A stretch of DNA of 64,000 nt from Streptococcus sp. NPS 308 (GCF_002355895.1 NZ_AP017652.1:653001-717000), one strand, 5' to 3'; positions 29,386-40,513 are shown, counted from the first letter of the stretch. Made by a program: numbers and translations. Notes: generated by a model not told the origin, from the letters alone.

Positions 29386-29955
29386 ATGTCAAAAAAACTA
29401 ATTGCTCTAATCGGAGTTCTTGTAGGAATTATCTTCATCAGTTTTATAGTGTTGACAAGTTCGTACAACAGTCTTGTAAGTAAAGATGAATCTGTGAAAC
29501 AAGCAAACTCGAAGATTGAAGTGGCACTTCAACGTAGGGCTGACTTAATTCCAAATGTTGTAAATTCTGTAAAAGGGTACATGAAGCACGAAGAAGACAT
29601 CTTTACAAAGATTGCAGATGCTCGTTCTAAGATTGGATCAGGAAATAAAGAAACAAAAAATGAAGGAGAGAGCGAATTAACGTCTGCTATTTCTCTATTG
29701 CTAGTTGTTCAAGAAAATTATCCTGAGTTAAAAGCCGATACACAAGTGTCTTCTCTAATATCAGAGCTTGAGGGAACTGAAAATCGTTTGTTTGTTACTC
29801 GTAAAGATTACAACGATACTGCAACAGAATATAAAAAGACCATTAGACGTTTTCCTACTAATATGATAGCTGGTTTGTTTGGTTTCCAAAGAGCTGAGTT
29901 AATTGAAGCAGAGAAAGATGCAAAGGTTGTCCCTAAAGTCAATTTAACTGATTAG
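29386..29955 (+). CDS. LemA family protein
   Basis: A 189-residue LemA-like protein. A single N-terminal membrane helix (about 5-25) is followed by the family core: YNSLVSKDESVKQA, VALQRRADLIPNVVNSVKGYMKHE, and the C-terminal YNDTATEYKKTIRRFPTNMIAGLFGF. Topology should be a small extracytoplasmic N-tail with a helical bundle. Its role is unknown; LemA proteins are often paired with TPM-domain or HtpX proteins, and here the TPM gene follows 18 bases on. AT content is higher than in the flanking aro genes. Confidence 0.88.
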   Translation: MSKKLIALIGVLVGIIFISFIVLTSSYNSLVSKDESVKQANSKIEVALQRRADLIPNVVNSVKGYMKHEEDIFTKIADARSKIGSGNKETKNEGESELTSAISLLLVVQENYPELKADTQVSSLISELEGTENRLFVTRKDYNDTATEYKKTIRRFPTNMIAGLFGFQRAELIEAEKDAKVVPKVNLTD

Positions 29956-29973
29956 TCTTGTGGGGTATCTCCT

Positions 29974-31116
29974 ATGAAAAAGTTAATTTTACTCTTAATT
30001 ACTCCTTTATTCTTTTTTATGCCTCTAGTGGCGGCTAATATAGCTGTTCCAGATCGTCCTTTAAATGGTATTTACGATCCTAACGGTTATTTAACCACTA
30101 GTGTTGCAGAAACGTTAGAGAGTATGAATGCTAGAAGTGAAACCCAAGTAGGTATTTACATTGTAGATACCCTGGATGATTCCAGTATCGAAGAGGTAGC
30201 CAATGAGGTTGCACGCAAATGGAAAATTGGGAAACAAGATTCCAACAGTGGAATTTTAATCGCTATTGCTATAAAGGATAGGAAGTTTCGTATTGAAACA
30301 TCCAACGAAGCAGCAATTTGGCTTCCTGACTCGAAGGCTAGTTCTTTACTAAATGATTCGAAGCCTTACATGAAAGTAGGGAAATATACTGATGCTCTTA
30401 ATAGAATTCTAGTAGGTATCTCTAAAGCCGAATCTGGGAAATCTGAAATCATAAACAAGAAAGAGAATAAGAATACTCAGCTTCCAAAAAGCTTAGAATA
30501 CACAGCAATAATTATTGCATTCCTTAGGATATGCTTTAACTACATTCCGTTATTTATCTTGGTTTATGTACTTTTAGCAACTTGCTTCGATTACTTAAAA
30601 AGATGTCGCTTTTCTAAGTATGAGTACGAGGGAAAGGGGAAGCTGTATCCAGATTTTCCTAACTTTGTACCTAACGATACATGGACTGAAGAACGTAAAA
30701 CGAACTATAAAAAAAATAAGCGTTTAATTAGGTCTCAGTATAACTACTCTGGATATAACAAACTATATCCAGACTCAAAAGGTTTTCTGCCTAATGATAC
30801 TTGGACTACATTACTGATAGAAGCATACTACGCAGAAGTTGAAAGAAAGCAACTAGATAGGCTGAACCGCTCTCAATACTCTTATAATGGGAAGGGAAAA
30901 CTCTATCCAAACGATAAAGATTTTGTGAAGAATGCTTCTTGGACTTCTGAGCTCAAAAAAAGCTACTATGCTTCACAAAGAGTACAGTCAAGTTCTTATG
31001 GTAGATTAGATTCTTCCACATCTGGATATGATACTGGTAGTTCTAGTTCATCTTGGTCTTCTGATGATTGGGATGGCGGAGGATTTGATGGTGGTGGCTC
31101 TTCAGATAGCTGGTAA
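29974..31116 (+). CDS. TPM-domain membrane protein with three Trp-containing repeats
   Basis: A 380-residue protein paired with LemA. Parts in order: signal peptide (about 1-21); TPM/YgcG domain (about 30-150: LNGIYDPNGYLTTSVAETLE, GIYIVDTLDDSS, NSGILIAIAIKDRKFRIETS); a membrane segment (about 175-203); then three ~45-residue repeats with core G(K)GKLYPD..F(V/L)PNDTWT, near 213-240, 257-284 and 298-325; and a Ser/Gly-rich tail ending DGGGFDGGGSSDSW. TPM proteins often end in GGG-rich tails, but the three repeats are not something I recognise from the family. Weak ribosome site (GTGGGG). Confidence 0.72.
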   Translation: MKKLILLLITPLFFFMPLVAANIAVPDRPLNGIYDPNGYLTTSVAETLESMNARSETQVGIYIVDTLDDSSIEEVANEVARKWKIGKQDSNSGILIAIAIKDRKFRIETSNEAAIWLPDSKASSLLNDSKPYMKVGKYTDALNRILVGISKAESGKSEIINKKENKNTQLPKSLEYTAIIIAFLRICFNYIPLFILVYVLLATCFDYLKRCRFSKYEYEGKGKLYPDFPNFVPNDTWTEERKTNYKKNKRLIRSQYNYSGYNKLYPDSKGFLPNDTWTTLLIEAYYAEVERKQLDRLNRSQYSYNGKGKLYPNDKDFVKNASWTSELKKSYYASQRVQSSSYGRLDSSTSGYDTGSSSSSWSSDDWDGGGFDGGGSSDSW

Positions 31117-31207
31117 ATTGAAAATGAAAAAAATTGCTATTAAAGATCTTTAGGTTGAAATAAATCAAAAAGGTAAAAGTTTATTAAAAAATATTTTTAA
31201 CTATCAT

Positions 31208-31242
31208 AAAGTCAGAAATTTTTAAGAAGTTTCTGACTTTTT
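31208..31242 (+). terminator. Intrinsic terminator after the LemA-TPM pair
   Basis: AAAGTCAGAAA (31208-31218) pairs perfectly with TTTCTGACTTT (31230-31240), 11-base loop, T-run to 31242. It separates the LemA-TPM insert from aroA. Confidence 0.88.
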
Positions 31243-31243
31243 G

Positions 31244-33031
<1,788 letters not shown>

Positions 33032-33035
<4 letters not shown>

Positions 33036-33880
33036 AAATTGCCTATCTAGGTCCCAAGGGATCTTTTTCTCACCACGTTGTGAAGACTGCTTTTCCTAAT
33101 GAGGAATTACAAGCCTTTGCCAATATCACAGATGTTATCAAGGCCTATGAACAAGGATTGGTGGACTATTCGGTGGTGCCAGTTGAAAACTCTATCGAAG
33201 GCAGTGTGCATGAAAGCTTGGACTATCTTTTTCATCAGGCGGACATTCAGGCTGTTGCAGAAATAGTACAACCCATTCATCAGCAACTGATGGCAGTTCC
33301 TGGTCATACTAAGATTGAAAAGATTTTTTCACACCCTCAAGCTTTGGCTCAAGGAAAAAAATTCATAGAGGAGCATTATCCAGAAGCCCAGCTTGAAGTG
33401 ACGGCAAGCACAGCCTATGCAGCCCACTTTATCGCTGAACATCCAGACCAGCCTTTTGCAGCCATTGCCCCTAGAAACTCCGCTACTGAGTATGGTTTGG
33501 AATTGATAGCAGAAGATATCCAAGAAATGGAAGCCAACTTCACTCGTTTTTGGGTATTAGGGTCTGAGATTCCCACTATCCATATGCAATCACAAACTGA
33601 AAAAATGAGTTTGGCCTTAACCTTACCGGATAACCTTCCTGGTGCCCTTTACAAGGCTCTGTCAACCTTCGCTTGGCGAGGGATTGATTTAACCAAGATA
33701 GAAAGTCGTCCTCTCAAAACGGTACTAGGTGAATACTTTTTCATCATAGATGTGGATTATAGTGCCAAAGAGCTGGTTCATTTTGCCAGACAAGAACTAG
33801 AAACAATTGGGATCCAGTACAAGATACTGGGAACCTACCCTATTTTCACTATTAGGGATTTAGGAAAGGAGAGCCTATGA
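33032..33880 (+). CDS. pheA: Prephenate dehydratase
   Basis: A 282-residue monofunctional prephenate dehydratase for phenylalanine synthesis: N-terminal GPKGSFSHHVVKTAF, VPVENSIEGSVHESLD, the catalytic Thr region NFTRFWVL, and a C-terminal ACT domain with ESRPLK for phenylalanine feedback. No chorismate mutase domain is fused. Overlaps both neighbours by 4 bases. Confidence 0.95.
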
Positions 33881-35172
33881 GCAAAGAAAGCCCGTTAAGT
33901 CATCATGAGCAGTTACGTTATGACTATCTCTTTAAGAATTTTCACTACCTCAATGATCGGGAGCGAAAGGAGTTTGATTACCTGCAGCAAAAGATGACAG
34001 GACCCAAGCAAGAAGTTCACCATTTCCAACAAGAAGAAAAAGAAGAATCTTGGGGTAGAGACATTAATCTTCCGACTTATGGAAATAGAAGTCGGGCTAA
34101 GAAACGTGAAAAGGTAGCTCCTCTACCTAAAGTCAAAAAGAAAAAGAGAAGAATTCGCTTCAAACGAATACTGACTTGGTTCTTGCTGTTGATTACATGT
34201 GTGGCTGCAGGGATGATTTTCATGTTTCTTCGAGGATTCCAGTCGGCAGCCAATCCAAGCAATAAGCCAGCTGATGCCAAGGCAGCCCAAGTAGAAGTCT
34301 TTAACGGTCAGGATACCAAAGATGGTGTGAATATCCTAATCATGGGGACAGATGGCCGTATTGGTCAAAATAGTGCGGAGACCCGTACAGACACAATCAT
34401 GGTGCTAAATGTCAGTGGTTCGGATAAGAAGATTAAGCTCGTCAGCTTTATGCGTGACAACTTGGTTTATATCGACGGGTATAGTAAGATTGTAAATGGC
34501 CAGAAACAAACGGATAACAAACTCAATGTTGCCTACGAACTTGGGGAACAAGAAGGGCAAAAAGGAGCGGAAATGGTCCGCAAGGTTCTAAAAGATAATT
34601 TTGACTTGGATATCAAGTACTACGCCCTAGTTGACTTTCAGGCTTTTGCAACAGCTATTGACACACTTTTCCCTGAAGGAGTGACTATCGATGCTCAATT
34701 TTCAACTCTGAACGGTCAACCTCTGACAGAAGCCACAGTCGGAGATGATCTTCATGCAACAGAAACAGAGTCTCCAACCCAAACCATCAAAGTTGGAAAA
34801 CAGCAGATGAATGGTTCTACCTTGCTGAACTATGCTCGCTTCCGTGATGATGATGAAGGAGACTACGGACGCACAAAACGTCAGCAACAAGTCATGTCAG
34901 CCGTTCTTGAGCAGATCAAAGATCCAACCAAACTCTTTACAGGATCTGAGGCACTTGGAAAAGTCTTTGCGATGACTTCGACCAATCTACCGTATAGCTT
35001 CTTGTTGACCAATGGTTTATCTGTCATAGAAGGCGCTCAGAATGGTATCGAAAGATTAACTATTCCCGAACTTGGTGACTGGGTAGATGACTACGATGTT
35101 TATGGAGGGCAGGCTCTCCTTGTCGACCAAAAAAAATACAAGACAAAACTCGCCCAAATGGGAATGAGATAG
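33877..35172 (+). CDS. psr: LytR-CpsA-Psr family protein
   Basis: A 431-residue type II membrane protein. A charged cytoplasmic part (1-93, with a run of Lys/Arg before the membrane) is followed by one transmembrane helix (about 96-118) and an extracellular LCP domain (about 145-400): MGTDGRIGQNSAETRTDTIMV, VSFMRDNLVYIDGY and YARFRDDDEGDYGRTKRQQQV. LCP enzymes transfer undecaprenyl-linked teichoic acid or capsule chains to peptidoglycan. It closes the aro operon and stands just before the LicD/glycosyltransferase locus, suiting a role in attaching that polymer. Confidence 0.93.
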   Translation: MSKESPLSHHEQLRYDYLFKNFHYLNDRERKEFDYLQQKMTGPKQEVHHFQQEEKEESWGRDINLPTYGNRSRAKKREKVAPLPKVKKKKRRIRFKRILTWFLLLITCVAAGMIFMFLRGFQSAANPSNKPADAKAAQVEVFNGQDTKDGVNILIMGTDGRIGQNSAETRTDTIMVLNVSGSDKKIKLVSFMRDNLVYIDGYSKIVNGQKQTDNKLNVAYELGEQEGQKGAEMVRKVLKDNFDLDIKYYALVDFQAFATAIDTLFPEGVTIDAQFSTLNGQPLTEATVGDDLHATETESPTQTIKVGKQQMNGSTLLNYARFRDDDEGDYGRTKRQQQVMSAVLEQIKDPTKLFTGSEALGKVFAMTSTNLPYSFLLTNGLSVIEGAQNGIERLTIPELGDWVDDYDVYGGQALLVDQKKYKTKLAQMGMR

Positions 35173-35187
35173 AAAACTCTTATAAAG

Positions 35188-35238
35188 AAAATCAAAGTTT
35201 AAATCACTAGCAAAAAAGTGGTTTAGGCTTTGATTTTT
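35188..35238 (+). terminator. Intrinsic terminator of the aro-psr operon
   Basis: A long stem: AAAATCAAAG (35188-35197) with CTTTGATTTT (35228-35237), continued inward by pairing of TTAAATCAC with GTGGTTTAG, loop about 10 bases, ending in a T-run. Confidence 0.85.
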
Positions 35239-35271
35239 CTTACTCTCTGATGGATTTTTAAGGCTTTTTTA

Positions 35272-35280
35272 TGGTATAAT
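35272..35280 (+). promoter_or_regulatory. Extended -10 promoter of the LicD locus
   Basis: TGGTATAAT: TATAAT at 35275-35280 preceded by TGG. The first gene starts 39 bases downstream with AGAGGAGAG as ribosome site. Confidence 0.65.
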
Positions 35281-35319
35281 AAAATGATATAACTCGTTTT
35301 TGAAAAGAAGAGGAGAGAT

Positions 35320-36156
35320 ATGAGTGATTTGAAAGCGATTCAGGCTCGTAGTCTGGAAATGGCTGAATATTTCGTCGCATTTTGTAAAGAACATGACTTG
35401 TTGTGCTATCTCTGTGGTGGAGGGGCTATTGGTGCTCTTCGCAACAAGGGCTTCATTCCTTGGGATGATGACCTAGACTTTTTCATGCCTCGCAAGGACT
35501 ATGAAAAATTAGTTGAACTATGGCCTCGTTATGCAGATGAGCGTTATTTTTTGTCAAAGAGTCACAAGGATTTTGTAGACCGTAACCTTTTTATTACCAT
35601 TCGTGATAAGGAAACAACTTGTATCAAGCCTTATCAAAAGGATTTGGATTTGCCACACGGTTTAGCTTTGGATGTTTTGCCTTTAGATTATTATCCTAAA
35701 AATCCAGCTGAACGAAAGAAACAAGTCCGCTGGGCCTTGATTTATTCCCTTTTCTGTGCCCAAACTGTCCCAGAAAAGCATGGTGCAGTCATGAAATGGG
35801 GAAGTCGCATCTTACTTGGTTTGACACCAAAATCTCTACGTTATCGCATTTGGAAAAAAGCTGAGAAAGAAATGACCAAGTACACTTTATCAGAGAGTGA
35901 TGGAATCACAGAATTATGCTCAGGACCTGGCTACATGAGAAACAAGTACCCAATCGCAGCCTTTGAAGATAATCTCTTCTTGCCATTTGAAGGAACTGAG
36001 ATGCCTATCCCAGTCGGCTATGATGCCTATCTCAGCACTGCTTTTGGGGATTATATGACACCACCACCAGCAGACAAGCAAGTACCGCATCATGATGCCA
36101 TTATAGCAGACATGGACAAGAGTTACACAGAGTACAAGGGAGAATACGGAGCATGA
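35320..36156 (+). CDS. LicD-family phosphotransferase
   Basis: A 278-residue protein of the LicD/fukutin nucleotidyltransferase-like family. The motif GGGAIGALRNKGFIPWDDDLDFFMPR (about 34-59) holds the aspartates for metal and nucleotide binding. LicD proteins transfer phosphocholine from CDP-choline to teichoic-acid sugars. Position right after psr and before a GT2 gene corresponds to the pneumococcal lic3 region (licD3), but the choline position cannot be assigned from sequence. The last four bases overlap the next gene. Confidence 0.85.
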   Translation: MSDLKAIQARSLEMAEYFVAFCKEHDLLCYLCGGGAIGALRNKGFIPWDDDLDFFMPRKDYEKLVELWPRYADERYFLSKSHKDFVDRNLFITIRDKETTCIKPYQKDLDLPHGLALDVLPLDYYPKNPAERKKQVRWALIYSLFCAQTVPEKHGAVMKWGSRILLGLTPKSLRYRIWKKAEKEMTKYTLSESDGITELCSGPGYMRNKYPIAAFEDNLFLPFEGTEMPIPVGYDAYLSTAFGDYMTPPPADKQVPHHDAIIADMDKSYTEYKGEYGA

Positions 36157-37121
36157 TGGGAGAAAAAATAAGCGTTATCGTTCCAGTCTACAATGTAGAA
36201 GCCTATCTGGAGAAGTGTGTCGAATCCATTTTAAAACAGACCTATACCAACTTGGAAATTCTTCTTGTCAATGACGGCTCAACGGATACTAGTGGAGAAC
36301 TGTGTGACCAATTAGCTCAAAGAGATCAACGGATTCGTGTCATTCACAAGGAAAACGGTGGCTTGTCTGACGCTCGAAATAGAGGGATTGAAGAGGCAAG
36401 TTCTGATTTGATTGGTTTTATCGATAGTGATGACTACATTGACGAAGATATGTATGAGACCCTTTACCGTCAAATGCTAGAAACCAATGCTGATCTTTCT
36501 ATGTGTGGACATTATGATGTCTACCACCAAATTCCAGAAAAGCAAGTTGCAGCGATTCAGACTTGGGAATTAACTCCCCAAGAAGCCATTAAAATGGTTA
36601 TGGAAGCTAAAATCCTCTCGGTCACAGCTGTCAACAAACTTTATAAAAAAGAACTCTTTGAACACCTACGATTTGAAATTGGCAAAATAGCAGAAGATGC
36701 CTTCATCATGATTGCCTTGATTCATCACTGTCGCAAGGTTGTCGCAACAAATGAGAAGAAATACTACTATGTTCACCGTGAAAATAGTATCACGACTCAA
36801 AAATTCTCCTTGAAATTCTTAAACGTTATTGAGGCTTATGAGCAAAACGCCGATATTATCAGAGAGAATTATCCTGAACTGGCAGATGTTGCAACCATGC
36901 GTTTAAACTGGGCTTACTTCTATGTATTGGATAGGCTCTTGGTTGATGCAGATTTCAAGGATAGGGTCTTAGAAGACCGTTTGATTGCCTATCTAAAGAA
37001 AAACACAAAGAACATTCTTTTAGATAGTCGTTTTACAAGAGCAAGAAAAGTGAGCTTTTTAGCTTTGTGCCTGAGTCGAAAATTGTATACGAAAATCTTG
37101 CTTGCACAAACTAAGCGTTAG
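36153..37121 (+). CDS. Glycosyltransferase family 2
   Basis: A 322-residue GT-A fold glycosyltransferase: SVIVPVYNVEAYLEKCVES start, VNDGSTDTS, and the metal-binding aspartates in GFIDSDDYIDEDMYE. It adds a sugar to an undecaprenyl-linked repeat unit in the cytoplasm. Which sugar is not predictable. It overlaps the LicD gene and is followed after 8 bases by the membrane polymerase-LicD fusion. Confidence 0.88.
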   Translation: MMGEKISVIVPVYNVEAYLEKCVESILKQTYTNLEILLVNDGSTDTSGELCDQLAQRDQRIRVIHKENGGLSDARNRGIEEASSDLIGFIDSDDYIDEDMYETLYRQMLETNADLSMCGHYDVYHQIPEKQVAAIQTWELTPQEAIKMVMEAKILSVTAVNKLYKKELFEHLRFEIGKIAEDAFIMIALIHHCRKVVATNEKKYYYVHRENSITTQKFSLKFLNVIEAYEQNADIIRENYPELADVATMRLNWAYFYVLDRLLVDADFKDRVLEDRLIAYLKKNTKNILLDSRFTRARKVSFLALCLSRKLYTKILLAQTKR

Positions 37122-37129
37122 GAGAAACA

Positions 37130-39283
37130 ATGATTTCATTTATTGAAAAAAACTATTTTAAAATCAATCTGCTGTTTTTATCAGTTATATCTTTTTACTG
37201 TATGGCAGGCTTGATTGTCCCACTTCAGTCGATTTCGGCCAATAAATTTGTCACTCTTGGCATGACCCTCATGGGCGTTTTGTTGGGACTTTATAATTTC
37301 TTTATCAAAAAAGCCTATCTGACTGTCAGAAAAATTGAGTATTTGATTCTCTTTTTTATAATGAATATCCTGACCGCGGTCTTAGTTGTAAAGTATGGAT
37401 TTTCAACAAACATAAAGAACTTAGTCGTCTTTTTCATCTATTTCTTTGCACTCTATCCAGTCTTTCAGTCTTTCACAGTGAAAAAAGCGCGTGTTCTATT
37501 TGATGTCTTCTTTTCAGTCATCACTGTCGCAAATACCCTAGGTGTTCTTGTCTCAATTTGGCAATTCTTCATGTTGCAAGGTTACCGCGTATTTGATTAC
37601 AAGGGCTTATTGATCCGCCAAGGATTTGTAGAATCTCGTCTATTTGGGATCTTAGCTAGTCCCAACTATCTCTCTATTATTTCTTTGATGGTGATTATTT
37701 ATTTGTGGATGCGCTTATCACTCTACAATACAGTCCTTAAAACTCTGGCTATCTCATCCATTCTGCTAAATTTTGCTTATATTGTATTGTCAGGTTCAAG
37801 GACAACCTATATCTGTTTGGTAGTCGTTGCTTTCTTTTATGCTTTAATGACGGCTAACTGGACTAAAAAAACTAAGTCACTTCTTACTGTTCTAGTGACA
37901 GTAGGATTGGTATTTGTCGGCTATAATGGTATCAAATATAGTAGCGATATTTACTTGAAAGCTCACTCAGCTCAAATCCAAAAAAACCAAGAAAATGGAC
38001 AAAATGGGGACAACAATCTTTCCCTTGAGAGAACAGACACCAGCGAAGAAAATATCTCTAATAACCGTTTTGCTATTTGGCAGTCAACAGCTTCCTTTAT
38101 TCCTAAACGTCCCTTATTTGGATATTCAGGTGGAAACTGGTATGAGTTAGGTAAAGAGTATGATGCTTCAGCCTATATCATCAAGCAACATTATCTTACT
38201 CACAACGGCTACCTTGAGTTGTTATTCTATGATGGTCTGACAGGTTTTATCCCGCTAGCTATCTTTATGCTTGCCTTCATCATTTCAAGTCTCAAGAAAT
38301 ATAAGAAAGACCTTCAAGAGGGTCGCCACAATCATGAATTGATCACCATTCTGTTAATGACTGTTGTTATTCTCATTTCTAACTTGTTCTTGAGTTCAAC
38401 CTTCTATGGAATTTCACTACAGGGTTGTATCTTGTTTGTGATTTCAGGTTACTATTTCTCTGTTCTCTATAAAAAAAGAGATGGCTACAGAAAGCTAGAT
38501 GAAGCAGAGATCAAAGAAGTTGAACTAGGTGTCATGGATTACATCCACAATCTCTGTCAAAAAGAGAACATCAACTATTCACTGGCTTATGGAACCTTGC
38601 TGGGAGCAGTAAGACACAAGGGCTACATTCCTTGGGATGACGATATTGATATCTCCTTGAAACGCGATGAATACGATAAATTGTATCAAGCAATTTTGCA
38701 AGACAATGACCCAGTCTACAAAGTGGTTTCTTGGGAAAATGACGCTCGGTACCCTTACCCATTTTACCGAGTTTATGATGCGCGAACAGTCTATGATAAC
38801 AACTATATCGAAAATGATATCGATTTAGGAATTTGTGTGGATGTTTTCCCATTTGACTATTATGCTGATGTTAACAAAGACATGGTAAAACTAGATACTT
38901 ACCGTCGTTTATCAGTCTATACTCTTTATGGCATCCATAATAAGAATGCAAAACTCAAGAATATCGTCCGATATCTACTTGTCCTTGTATTTCGTCTGAC
39001 TCGTGTCAAAACTTGGAATCGAAAGATGAACATCCTATCTATGCAAGAAAAAGATGGAGACTTCATTGACTACCTCATGGAGAACAAAAGAGTTTCTACC
39101 AAGTTTGACAAGTCCTTCTTGGATACAACGATTGACAGTCCATTTGAAGATAGAGTTTACAAAATTCCTGCGGCCTATCAGCAAATCCTTTCTGCCATCT
39201 ACGGAGATGACTTTATGGAAATTCCGCCTCTAGAAAAACGAGTGAAGCACGATGACTTCCTGGCATACATAAAGGAGGGATAG
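37130..39283 (+). CDS. Polymerase/ligase-like membrane protein fused to a LicD domain
   Basis: A 717-residue fusion. Residues 1-445 are polytopic (about 11-12 hydrophobic helices) with the large outer loop and HNGYLELLFYDGLTGFIPL motif of O-antigen ligase/Wzy-type polymerases. Residues about 460-717 are a full cytoplasmic LicD domain: YGTLLGAVRHKGYIPWDDDIDISLKR. This suggests one protein that decorates a repeat unit with phosphocholine (or another phosphodiester) and polymerises it. Related teichoic-acid polymerases and LicD enzymes are usually separate genes. The fusion is seen in one uninterrupted frame; the substrate is inferred from neighbours. Confidence 0.82.
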   Translation: MISFIEKNYFKINLLFLSVISFYCMAGLIVPLQSISANKFVTLGMTLMGVLLGLYNFFIKKAYLTVRKIEYLILFFIMNILTAVLVVKYGFSTNIKNLVVFFIYFFALYPVFQSFTVKKARVLFDVFFSVITVANTLGVLVSIWQFFMLQGYRVFDYKGLLIRQGFVESRLFGILASPNYLSIISLMVIIYLWMRLSLYNTVLKTLAISSILLNFAYIVLSGSRTTYICLVVVAFFYALMTANWTKKTKSLLTVLVTVGLVFVGYNGIKYSSDIYLKAHSAQIQKNQENGQNGDNNLSLERTDTSEENISNNRFAIWQSTASFIPKRPLFGYSGGNWYELGKEYDASAYIIKQHYLTHNGYLELLFYDGLTGFIPLAIFMLAFIISSLKKYKKDLQEGRHNHELITILLMTVVILISNLFLSSTFYGISLQGCILFVISGYYFSVLYKKRDGYRKLDEAEIKEVELGVMDYIHNLCQKENINYSLAYGTLLGAVRHKGYIPWDDDIDISLKRDEYDKLYQAILQDNDPVYKVVSWENDARYPYPFYRVYDARTVYDNNYIENDIDLGICVDVFPFDYYADVNKDMVKLDTYRRLSVYTLYGIHNKNAKLKNIVRYLLVLVFRLTRVKTWNRKMNILSMQEKDGDFIDYLMENKRVSTKFDKSFLDTTIDSPFEDRVYKIPAAYQQILSAIYGDDFMEIPPLEKRVKHDDFLAYIKEG

Positions 39284-39286
39284 AAG

Positions 39287-40003
39287 GTGTTACAATGGTT
39301 AAAAAGAAGTTTAGCCAGCCTCTTAGGAGATAAGAAAGATCTGGTTAAAAACCTACCTATTATCAAGAGTTTAAATAAAAAAGCCAATATCGACTTGGAT
39401 TCAAAGAGAAGCAATTTGCTCAAAGAAAACTTTGAAGATATTCTAAAGGCAATCTATCAATCTGAACTAAAATCCTACGATATCTGGTTAGATTTTGGAA
39501 CTTTACTTGGATTCTACAGAGAAAATGATTTGATTACGCATGATTTAGATATGGACTTTGGGATTATTATCCCAGACTACGAAGCCTTTTTAAAGGATGA
39601 GAAAGTTCTTTTGGAGAAAGGCTTTGTTAGAACTAAAGAGTTCTATTACAATGATAAACTTGTAGAATTATCCTATAGTTACAAGGGCCTCAATGTGGAT
39701 TTTATTGTCTATGATAAAAAGGAAGGTACCATCTCCTCAGATACTATTTTCTACATGACAAATGCCTTGGGAAATCCTACAAGATATGAAGTCTACCACT
39801 ATGAATTGCCTTTTACAGCACTAAGTGAATGCAGTTTTAAAGAAATTCTAGTAAAAGTTCCAGAAAATACAAGAGAATACATTAGTTACTTGTATGGGGA
39901 GGATTTTGAAATTCCTAACACTCATTACAACTGGAAAGAAAATCCAATTTACAAACAAAGAGATGCTAACTTGGCTAAGGTCCTTTTAGGAAAATCTCTT
40001 TAG
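39287..40003 (+). CDS. LicD-like/nucleotidyltransferase-fold protein
   Basis: A 238-residue protein with a divergent LicD/fukutin-type motif: IWLDFGTLLGFYRENDLITH followed by DLDMDFGI (about 66-93), keeping the GTLLG and DxD pattern. The C-terminus YISYLYGEDFEIPNTHYNW also resembles LicD ends. Start is GTG at 39287, three bases after the preceding stop and 7 bases behind AAGGAGGG. It is the third LicD-type domain in this locus. It could transfer a phospho-group other than choline; function is inferred. Confidence 0.7.
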   Translation: MLQWLKRSLASLLGDKKDLVKNLPIIKSLNKKANIDLDSKRSNLLKENFEDILKAIYQSELKSYDIWLDFGTLLGFYRENDLITHDLDMDFGIIIPDYEAFLKDEKVLLEKGFVRTKEFYYNDKLVELSYSYKGLNVDFIVYDKKEGTISSDTIFYMTNALGNPTRYEVYHYELPFTALSECSFKEILVKVPENTREYISYLYGEDFEIPNTHYNWKENPIYKQRDANLAKVLLGKSL

Positions 40004-40094
40004 TAATATAGAAAAGAGGGGATAGTGAAGTTCTTCCTTGTTAACTCTAGTCCCTATTCTAGTGTGACAATCAGGCTTCTCCTTCCCTCTTTTT

Positions 40095-40513
40095 GTTTTA
40101 TTATGACGGAAAGAAGCTAGAAAAGTTGCTACCAGGATGAATATCCCATCCTAGCTTCCGCTATCAAAGAAAGAAGTGGTTTATATGAAAAAGAAAGTGG
40201 AACCATGTTGGTCGGTCTTCATACGGTGAATGCTCAGACCTACTATTTTGGTCCGAACGGAGCTATGCAAACAGGTTGGAAACAGCTTGATGGCAATTGG
40301 TACTATTTCCAAGCTGATGGTTCTTTGTTAAAGAACGCAACAACACCTGATGGCTACAAGGTAAACGAAGAAGGTATCTGGAAACAGGCTGTTGCTGTTG
40401 TAAATAGCGAGGCAGTCAAGCCAGAACAGAAACAAGAAGCAAATTCTAATCTTGTTGAACATGAAAAACAAGATTCAAATCTAGAAGCCAATGCTTCTGA
40501 TAAGCAAGAGTAA
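40095..40513 (+). pseudogene. Choline-binding protein remnant
   Basis: The frame from ATG 40205 encodes 102 residues with choline-binding repeats (TYYFGPNGAMQTGWKQLDG, NWYYFQADGSLLKNATTP) and a Lys/Glu/Gln-rich tail, but no signal peptide or N-terminal domain. Upstream the same frame is open back to 40121, and a shifted frame at about 40095-40137 reads LFYYDGKKLEKLLPG, so a frameshift plus 5' loss is likely. As it stands it is probably a broken surface-protein gene; a short cytoplasmic product cannot be excluded. Confidence 0.65.
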
